Assembly: GCA_964419545.1 (NCBI GenBank) | Contig: CAYQQU010000073.1 | Coordinates: 1 to 26,033 of the forward strand | Length of the DNA: 26,033 nt | Source of the DNA: CAYQQU01 sp964419545 | Lineage (GTDB): Bacteria > Bacteroidota > Bacteroidia > Chitinophagales > Saprospiraceae | Direction of reading: 5' to 3' | Part shown: positions 1 to 5,997 of the stretch, piece after piece | Numbering within the stretch: the stretch's first letter is position 1 | How the letters are laid out: every line of letters starts with the position of its first letter | Position numbers and translations under genes: made by a program | The notes under the pieces: model-generated | The model's database searches: none | What the model saw: only the letters and a program-made list of their open reading frames with translations | What the model was told of the DNA's origin: nothing

Positions 1-36
1 GATGTCTGATAAATACAGAGAAGATGTGTTGGCCAT
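1..36 (-). CDS. start of a downstream gene, probably a response regulator (partial)
   Basis: Twelve codons, MANTSSLYLSDI, are visible from an ATG at 36 down to the window edge. The ATG follows the stop codon of the histidine kinase gene with no base between them, so the two genes are almost certainly co-transcribed and translationally coupled. In Bacteroidota, TPR histidine kinases of this type are commonly followed by, or fused to, a receiver domain with an AraC-type HTH. I therefore infer a response regulator, but no receiver motif is inside the window. The visible residues alone do not identify the product. Confidence 0.5.
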   Translation of the reverse strand, partial: MANTSSLYLSDI

Positions 37-2097
37 TTAATGCGTCTGCCCTTCCTGCACCCCCTGGGCCATCGGCGACCAGGCATTGGCGATTACCGGA
101 AAGGCGACCTGGAAGACCGATCCTTTTCCCGGCCGGCTTTCCACCGTTATTTCCCCACCCATCAAGTGGGCGTATTCGTGACACAAAGCCAGGCCGATGC
201 CCGTACCGCCCTCCGCCGGCCGGTCCGGATCGTTGGTTTGATAATACCGGTCAAACAAGTGCGGCAGATCGTCGGGATGGATGTCCCGGCCGGTATCGGT
301 TACCGCAATGGTAAGTGTTCCGTCTTTCACCGCGATACGGGTATCGACGGCGCCGCCGCCGGGCGTGAACTTAAAAGCGTTGGAAAGCAAATTGTACAAC
401 AGCTGCCGGCATTTCTCGCGGTCGATGCGGGCGACGAGGTCCGGCATGATCGCGTACGAAAACGCGATGCCCTTGCGCTGAGCCTGCGATTCGAACTGGG
501 CGAGGTAGGGCTGAAAGAAGGCCGGTATCCGGGTCTCCTCGGGGTGGACTTCCATCCTGCCTACTTCGAGCTTGCGCAGGTCGAGGATCTGGTTGATCAG
601 GCGTTCCAGTTCTTTGCCGCTCTGCCTGGTCATGCGCAGCAGGCGGCTCTGTCTTTCGGTCAGCCGGTTTTCTTTCAGCAGCGATCGAATAGGACCAAGC
701 ATCAGGGTAAGCGGGGTGCGCAGTTCGTGGCTGACGTTGGTGAAAAAGCGGGCTTTGGCGGCGTCGAGATTTTCCAGGCGCTTCGCTTGTCGCTGGATGA
801 TGGCGTTGCGGGCGGCCAATTCCTGCTCACGCCGGCGCTGACTGATGAAACCGGCGGCCACAACCGTCAGGAGCACCAGGGCCAGGCCCAGAATGGTCCA
901 GGAGTCGCGCAGCTGGTTTTTCCTCAATTGCAACTCCAGCTCCTGATGGTTCTTGGCGGCGGCCAGCTCCTCTTTTTCCAGCAGCAGGTAGTAATTCTCT
1001 ACGTCAAACCCTTCGCTCCGGCTCTTGAACAAAGAGTCGTGGTAGATCTTTTTTTTGGTGAACGCCAGGGCGTCGGCATAGCGCGCTTCGGCTTCGGCGA
1101 TCGCAGCCTGCAGTTCAAAATTTCGGGTGAGCAGATCGCTCAGCCCCATTTTCGCGGCCTTGGCGTGGGCCCGGGCAAGATAGGACTTGGCCGCCTGGCG
1201 GTTCTCCCCTTCCCACTCCAGCTCCGTCAGCAGGTGGAGAACGTAAATTTCCAGCCAGCGGCTGGGTTCGGCTTCACACAGCCGCAAGGCTTGCAGGTAA
1301 GCTTTCCTGGCGAGGGGGTGTTTTCCTTGGAGCCGGGCCAGATCTCCCCGGCCCATAGCGGCGTGGATCGCTATGCCGTATTCGTTCGGCCGGATGGGGT
1401 CCGAAAGCGGGACTTTTTCGAGGGCCGAGACGTGTTGTTCGACTTCCTCGTAGCGCTTCGCCCTAAGGCAATAATCGATGAGGCGAATATGGAGATACTG
1501 CGCGCTGATACTGTCGCCGTCGGCTTCGGCGCGGCTGAGCAGAGCATTCATTTCCGGAAGGACATCCTCCAGCGGCCGGTGTTCTAGGCTCTGCTCCAGC
1601 TTGCTCATCTGCGCCCGGACCACTGCCGTGCGGTTGCCGAGCTGCTCGAATAGCGCCCGGGCTTTTTCAATATTGGCGACGGCCTGCTGCTGATTGCCGA
1701 TGGCTGCGTAAAACCGGTTCAGGTTCATATAAGCGCGGGCCTCTACTGCCCGGTCCTGATGTTGTCTGGCGGCCTCGGCGATCTCTTTGCCTACGTAAAT
1801 GGCGGCGGGCAGATTGAAACGGCGCTCCAGCCGGTACAAAATGACCTCGTAGGACGAATAAAGGCAATCGGGCTTCCCATTGCAGAAGTCTTCCACGGTT
1901 TTGGAAATGAAGGGAAGATCGGCAGGTTGTACATTGAGATGCGACGCGATGTCCGGCCATAGGATCTCCTCGGCGGCACGGCCGAAATCAGCGCCCCGTC
2001 CGGGCCAGGGAAGGGAAAGCAATAAAAAAAATAACAGGCGCGAGCCAGTGGAAAGCAAATAGACTTTCCACGGGAAGGGATTAAGGTTGTTGTCCAT
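37..2097 (-). CDS. TPR-containing sensor histidine kinase
   Basis: A 686-residue membrane sensor kinase. It has a hydrophobic N-terminal signal or anchor (about 14-36), a helical TPR-like sensor region (about 85-350) that should lie in the periplasm, and one membrane segment (401-419, TILGLALVLLTVVAAGFIS). A coiled linker with many Arg and Glu residues follows, then a HisKA domain with the H-box NVSHELRTPL (His457 as phospho-acceptor) and a HATPase domain. The N-box is NLLSNAFKF (Asn573) and the G2 box GGTGIGLAL (630-638). The G1 box reads DTGRDI (601-606) where DxGxGI is usual, so one glycine is replaced by Asp. There is no PAS or receiver domain. The ligand is unknown. The gene abuts the next gene, which is probably its regulator. 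The ATG start is followed by a plausible signal sequence. Confidence 0.9.
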   Translation of the reverse strand: MDNNLNPFPWKVYLLSTGSRLLFFLLLSLPWPGRGADFGRAAEEILWPDIASHLNVQPADLPFISKTVEDFCNGKPDCLYSSYEVILYRLERRFNLPAAIYVGKEIAEAARQHQDRAVEARAYMNLNRFYAAIGNQQQAVANIEKARALFEQLGNRTAVVRAQMSKLEQSLEHRPLEDVLPEMNALLSRAEADGDSISAQYLHIRLIDYCLRAKRYEEVEQHVSALEKVPLSDPIRPNEYGIAIHAAMGRGDLARLQGKHPLARKAYLQALRLCEAEPSRWLEIYVLHLLTELEWEGENRQAAKSYLARAHAKAAKMGLSDLLTRNFELQAAIAEAEARYADALAFTKKKIYHDSLFKSRSEGFDVENYYLLLEKEELAAAKNHQELELQLRKNQLRDSWTILGLALVLLTVVAAGFISQRRREQELAARNAIIQRQAKRLENLDAAKARFFTNVSHELRTPLTLMLGPIRSLLKENRLTERQSRLLRMTRQSGKELERLINQILDLRKLEVGRMEVHPEETRIPAFFQPYLAQFESQAQRKGIAFSYAIMPDLVARIDREKCRQLLYNLLSNAFKFTPGGGAVDTRIAVKDGTLTIAVTDTGRDIHPDDLPHLFDRYYQTNDPDRPAEGGTGIGLALCHEYAHLMGGEITVESRPGKGSVFQVAFPVIANAWSPMAQGVQEGQTH

Positions 2098-2406
2098 AAC
2101 TCTGAAGCCGCGTTGGGATTAGTATTCTGTTGTCATCAACCCGGTTTAAGGGACAAACGATGTCGATTTAAATATAGAAAATTCTACCCATTTATTCAGT
2201 ACTCTTCACGAACGGGCCAATTTCCTTTTGACTTATGGCCGCGGGTTCCTCTTCCAGGAAAATCGTATTTTTACCGCTTCTATGAAAAAGTGGCATGCAT
2301 CGCTTCAGGAAAAAAGCAATGGATGCGCTTGGTTGGCGAGGATACCGGCAAAGGGGTTTGGCGGCCGGCCTACTTTTTTCTTATCATCTAATGGGAACAA
2401 CTGATA
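2098..2406. other. 309-bp gap between divergent genes
   Basis: This gap separates the leftward histidine kinase gene from rightward der and should contain both promoters. I found no convincing Bacteroidota promoter (TTTG, about 20 bases, TAnnTTTG). The nearest -7-like site is TACTTTTT at 2371, without a matching upstream box. A short plus-strand open frame (2113-2391) starts with TTG and resembles no protein I know, so I do not call it. The stretch is more AT-rich than the genes beside it. Confidence 0.6.
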
Positions 2407-3708
2407 ATGGGCAATATCGTGGCCATCGTGGGCCGCCCGAACGTGGGAAAATCAACATTGTACAACCGCCTCATCGGCGAACGGCAAGCGATCATTGACG
2501 ACACCAGCGGGGTGACGCGCGACCGCCAGTACGGGAGTTGTATCTGGAACGGCAAGACCTTCACCGTCATCGACACCGGCGGCTTCGTGAAGGATTCCGA
2601 CGATATTTTCGAATCGGCCATCCGCGACCAGGTGCAGATCGCCATCGAAGAAGCGGCCGTCCTTCTTTTTATGGTCGACGTCACCACCGGCATCACCGAC
2701 CTCGACGAGCAGATGGCGCAACTGTTGCGGCGGTCGGAAAAAGAAGTGCTGCTGGTGGTCAACAAGGTCGACAACAATCAGCGCCTGCTGGAGGCCAACG
2801 AATTCTGGAGCCTGGGCTTTGAAGAAACGCACTTCCTCAGCTCCCTCACCGGCTCGGGCACCGGCGACCTGCTCGACGCCGTCACCGAGCGCATCGACGA
2901 GACGCCCGAGGTCGAATCCGACCTCCCGAAACTGGCCATCGTCGGGCAGCCCAACGTGGGCAAGTCCTCCCTGACCAACGCCCTGCTCGGCGAAGACCGC
3001 AACATCGTCACCGAACTGGCGGGCACCACCCGCGATTCCATCCATACGAAATACCAGAAGTTCGGCAAGGAATTTCTGATCATCGACACGGCGGGCATCC
3101 GCAAAAAGTCGCGCGTGCACGAGAACCTGGAGTTCTATTCGGTCATGCGCGCCATCCGTGCGCTGGAAGAGGCCGACGTCTGCCTGCTGATGATCGACGC
3201 CCAGACGGGCATCGAAGCCCAGGACCTGAGCATTTTCCGGCTGGCGGTAAAACGCAACAAGGGCGTCGTCCTGCTCGTCAATAAGTGGGACCTGGTGGAA
3301 AAGGAAACCAATACGGCCCGCGATTACGAAAAGGCGATCAAAGCGCGGATCGCCCCTTTCAGCGACCTGCCCGTTGTTTTCATCTCCGTACTCGAAAAAA
3401 CGCGCATCTTCAAAGCGGTCGAAGCCGCGCTGGAAGTCTACGAAAACCGCAACCGCCGCATCCCCACCGCTAAGCTCAACAACGTCATGCTCGAGGCCAT
3501 CGAACGCTACCCGCCGCCGGCGCACCGCGGCCGCTTCGTCAAGATCAAGTACGTCACGCAGTTGCCGACCTATTTCCCGGCTTTTGCGTTCTTCTGCAAC
3601 AACCCCAAACACATCAAAGACAACTACCGCAATTATCTGGAAAACCAGTTGCGCAAAAATTTTAACTTTACCGGCGTGCCGATCGGCATCTTTTTTCGTA
3701 AAAAATAG
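2407..3708 (+). CDS. der: ribosome biogenesis GTPase Der (EngA)
   Basis: Der is an essential GTPase with two tandem G domains that acts in late 50S ribosomal subunit assembly in the cytoplasm. Both G domains are intact. The first has GRPNVGKST (9-17), DTGG (about 56-59) and NKVD (about 119-122). The second has GQPNVGKSS, DTAG and NKWD. A KH-like C-terminal domain follows and ends in the basic tail FFRKK. The length of 433 residues is normal. The ATG start puts the first P-loop nine residues in, as in other Der proteins, and no Shine-Dalgarno site precedes it. The downstream rmlCD pair is unrelated in function and separated by 107 bp. Confidence 0.97.
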   Translation: MGNIVAIVGRPNVGKSTLYNRLIGERQAIIDDTSGVTRDRQYGSCIWNGKTFTVIDTGGFVKDSDDIFESAIRDQVQIAIEEAAVLLFMVDVTTGITDLDEQMAQLLRRSEKEVLLVVNKVDNNQRLLEANEFWSLGFEETHFLSSLTGSGTGDLLDAVTERIDETPEVESDLPKLAIVGQPNVGKSSLTNALLGEDRNIVTELAGTTRDSIHTKYQKFGKEFLIIDTAGIRKKSRVHENLEFYSVMRAIRALEEADVCLLMIDAQTGIEAQDLSIFRLAVKRNKGVVLLVNKWDLVEKETNTARDYEKAIKARIAPFSDLPVVFISVLEKTRIFKAVEAALEVYENRNRRIPTAKLNNVMLEAIERYPPPAHRGRFVKIKYVTQLPTYFPAFAFFCNNPKHIKDNYRNYLENQLRKNFNFTGVPIGIFFRKK

Positions 3709-3710
3709 TA

Positions 3711-3736
3711 CCGGCAAATCCTCGGGCCGGCCTTTT
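3711..3736 (+). terminator. weak candidate terminator after der
   Basis: CCGGC (3711-3715) can pair with GCCGG (3726-3730), followed by CC and four T residues. The 5-bp stem and 10-base loop make this only a weak intrinsic terminator. It is placed directly after the der stop codon. Confidence 0.25.
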
Positions 3737-3815
3737 CCGGTGGTGCGTATTGAAACACTTTTCCCGGAGGTACGTAAGATTGCTATGATTTCACTAAAGA
3801 ACAAAAAACACTACT

Positions 3816-4370
3816 ATGCCCTTCATTGAGACGGGAATCCCCGATCTCCTGCTTTTCGAACCGAAAGTATGGGAAGACGACCGCGGCTATTTTTTCGAAA
3901 GCTACAACCAGCACGTATTTGCTGAGGCGGGCATCGATACGGCTTTTGTACAAGACAACCAGGCCCGCTCCGTGTACGGCGTATTGCGCGGGCTCCACTA
4001 CCAGCTGCCGCCCTACGCGCAGGCCAAGCTCGTACGCGTACTGGAAGGCGAGGTGCTCGACGTAGTGGTCGATCTGCGTCCCGATTCGCCGACCTACGGC
4101 CAAACGCATAGCGTACGCCTCAGCGCCGCCAACAAACGCCAGATGTTCGTGCCGCGCGGCTTCGCCCACGGTTACGTCGTCCTGAGTCCGACGGCGGAGT
4201 TCTTCTACAAATGCGATAATTTCTACTCCAAAGCTCACGAGGGCGGCTTGATCTACAACGATCCGCAGTTGAATATCGACTGGGAAATCGATCCGGCCGA
4301 AGCCATTCTCTCCGAAAAAGACAAATTGCTTCCCCGCTTCGGCGCCCACCGCAAAGAAGTAGCTGTATGA
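3816..4370 (+). CDS. rfbC: dTDP-4-dehydrorhamnose 3,5-epimerase
   Basis: RmlC/RfbC is a cupin enzyme that epimerises dTDP-4-keto-6-deoxyglucose at C3 and C5, the third step of dTDP-L-rhamnose synthesis for cell-surface polysaccharide. Its 184 residues match the family. Recognisable motifs are DDRGYFFESY (21-30), the substrate-binding GVLRGLHYQLPP with the catalytic His61, VVVDLRPDSPTYG, and FVPRGFAHGYVVLS near the middle. The ATG start is at the family-typical position. The stop overlaps the start of rfbD by four bases (ATGA), so the two genes are translationally coupled. The partner genes rmlA and rmlB are not in the window. Confidence 0.95.
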   Translation: MPFIETGIPDLLLFEPKVWEDDRGYFFESYNQHVFAEAGIDTAFVQDNQARSVYGVLRGLHYQLPPYAQAKLVRVLEGEVLDVVVDLRPDSPTYGQTHSVRLSAANKRQMFVPRGFAHGYVVLSPTAEFFYKCDNFYSKAHEGGLIYNDPQLNIDWEIDPAEAILSEKDKLLPRFGAHRKEVAV

Positions 4371-5257
4371 AAAAAATACTGATAACGGGCGCCAACGGGC
4401 AACTGGGGCGGGAACTGCAAGCCCTCACGGCCGAATTTCCGGCCTACGCCCTCCTCCCGGCCACCCGCGAACAACTCGACCTTTCCCGCACCGCCCATAT
4501 CGATCGCTTTCTTGCCGAAGAATCGCCCGACTGCATCATCAACTGCGCCGCCTATACGGCCGTCGACAAAGCGGAATCAGAACCGGAGCCGGCACAACGC
4601 GTGAACGCGGACGGCCCGGCGCACCTGGCCCGCGCCTGCGCGGCGGCGGAGATCCCGCTCGTCCATTTTTCTACCGATTACGTGTACCATACCGGACAGA
4701 ACACGCCCTACCGGGAAACCGACCCCACCCACCCCCGGGGCGTCTACGCCCGCACCAAACTGGCGGGGGAAACGGCGGTGCTGGAAGCCCACCCGGCGGC
4801 AGCCGTCGTCATCCGCACCTCCTGGGTGTATTCCAGCTTCGGGAAAAACTTCCTCAAAACCATGCTCCGCCTCGCCGCCGAACGCGATTCGCTGCGGGTG
4901 GTGTACGACCAGGTCGGCGCGCCGACCTACGCCCGCGACCTGGCCCGAACGGTAATGCAGATCATCGCCCGGGCGGAAAAGAAGGGCAACTGGCGCGAAC
5001 TCGCCGGCGTCTACAATTACTGCAACGAAGGCGTCTGCAGCTGGTACGACTTCGCCGTCGCGATCTTCGAGTTGTCGAATACCCCGTGTAAAGTGGACGC
5101 CATCGAGAGCAAGGATTTTCCAACCGCCGCGCCACGGCCGCCCTACAGCGTCCTGAATAAAAGCAAGATCCGCGATACCTTCGGCCTGGATATCCCCCAC
5201 TGGCGCGACGGCCTGACCCGCTGCCTGCGGGCGTTGAGGGAGGCGGTCAGGGTTTAG
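4367..5257 (+). CDS. rfbD: dTDP-4-dehydrorhamnose reductase
   Basis: RmlD/RfbD is an NAD(P)H-dependent extended SDR enzyme that reduces dTDP-4-keto-L-rhamnose to dTDP-L-rhamnose, the last step of the pathway. The protein has 296 residues. The nucleotide-binding motif is GANGQLG (8-14), the STDYVY strand lies at 102-107, and the catalytic YxxxK is Tyr127/Lys131 in YARTK. The C-terminal half carries the usual substrate-binding segments (RTSWVYSSFGKNFLKTM, GAPTYARDLA, GVYNYCNEG). The start overlaps the stop of rfbC by four bases, which fixes the ATG. The gene ends just before a TTTGGTC micro-repeat. Confidence 0.95.
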   Translation: MKKILITGANGQLGRELQALTAEFPAYALLPATREQLDLSRTAHIDRFLAEESPDCIINCAAYTAVDKAESEPEPAQRVNADGPAHLARACAAAEIPLVHFSTDYVYHTGQNTPYRETDPTHPRGVYARTKLAGETAVLEAHPAAAVVIRTSWVYSSFGKNFLKTMLRLAAERDSLRVVYDQVGAPTYARDLARTVMQIIARAEKKGNWRELAGVYNYCNEGVCSWYDFAVAIFELSNTPCKVDAIESKDFPTAAPRPPYSVLNKSKIRDTFGLDIPHWRDGLTRCLRALREAVRV

Positions 5258-5259
5258 TT

Positions 5260-5279
5260 TTTGGTCTTTGGTCTTTGGT
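5260..5279. repeat. tandem TTTGGTC micro-repeat
   Basis: Nearly three copies of the heptamer TTTGGTC stand in tandem directly after the rfbD stop codon, in the short gap before the convergent ArsC-like gene. Function is unknown; it may be simple slippage. Confidence 0.6.
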
Positions 5280-5325
5280 TAAGGAAGAACCAATGAATCA
5301 TCCGGGCTGAAAGAGCCTGTCCGCC

Positions 5326-5709
5326 TCATTCGGCGATCGGCTCCGGATGGTCGGCCAGCCGCAGAATATCCTTCGGGTTCACGCACAAAATGGCTTTGTC
5401 GCCGCGCACGGCGATCGGCGCCTTGATCAGGTCGGGATTTTTGCGCAGCACGTGGCACCAGTCGATCAGGTCAAAATCCCTGCCCCGGAGGTTCGCCTGG
5501 TAGTAAGGATCTGCTTTGTTCAACAGCTCCTTCGGCGGGATGTCCAGCGCTTCCAGAATTCTGCACCAATTGGTGTCGGTAGCATGGCTGTCTCGGAAAG
5601 TATAAGCTTTGACGAAATGGCAAACGCTCTGAGCGTACGCCACCGTCTTGCGGTGGCTGGATAAATCGGGGTTGTAAAACAGCAGCATTTCTCGCTTATT
5701 GGTTATCAT
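5326..5709 (-). CDS. ArsC/Spx-like thioredoxin-fold protein without catalytic cysteine
   Basis: A 127-residue protein whose layout follows the arsenate reductase (ArsC)/Spx fold: strand MLLFYNP, a helix, the segment DTNWCRILEALDIPPKELLNK, then RKNPDLIKAPIAVRGDKAILCVNP near the C-terminus, which matches the ArsC NPxLIxxPI region. In ArsC the first loop reads NPxCSxSR with the nucleophilic cysteine. Here it reads NPDLSSHR (13-20), so that cysteine is Leu16. The remaining cysteines (30, 49, 85, 109) are not at the active-site position. Arsenate reduction is therefore unlikely and a binding or regulatory role is possible. The gene converges on rfbD. I chose the ATG at 5709; Met8 is an alternative start. 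The family call rests on pattern recognition only. Confidence 0.7.
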   Translation of the reverse strand: MITNKREMLLFYNPDLSSHRKTVAYAQSVCHFVKAYTFRDSHATDTNWCRILEALDIPPKELLNKADPYYQANLRGRDFDLIDWCHVLRKNPDLIKAPIAVRGDKAILCVNPKDILRLADHPEPIAE

Positions 5710-5835
5710 ATCGCTGGTTATTGTTGACGGCCTGTTTGCGTTAATAATTTAGAATTTATCCACCTGCGACAGAATGATTTTTGTCAATCCCCGCCTTTTT
5801 TTAGCGACTATCGGCTCCGGCCGCGGCGACTGTTG

Positions 5836-5900
5836 CGGATATCCGACACGAACCCTCGATTTCCGGCAAACTATTTACAAAAGCGGTTCGTTAATATCCG
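5836..5900. promoter_or_regulatory. two-part inverted repeat in the divergent intergenic region
   Basis: CGGATAT (5836-5842) and ACGAACC (5848-5854) pair with ATATCCG (5894-5900) and GGTTCGT (5885-5891). This gives two 7-bp arms in line, with an internal loop of 5 and 2 bases and a 30-base apical loop. The left part also contains the perfect palindrome CGGATATCCG. It sits in the 288-bp gap between the ArsC-like gene and the secreted-protein gene and could be an operator or a structured leader. Apart from it I see no clear promoter in this gap. Confidence 0.35.
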
Positions 5901-5997
5901 TGAAGCACCTTCGAGCTTTTTTTCCCGATAATCCTGCACATTGTTAGGCAGTAAACAATACCAGTCGCCGGGATTCCGTATTTTGTAGTTAAGTTTA

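Noticed and set aside
2113..2391. A 92-codon plus-strand open frame upstream of der.
   Set aside because: It starts with TTG, resembles no known family and lies in a promoter-type gap; no independent support.
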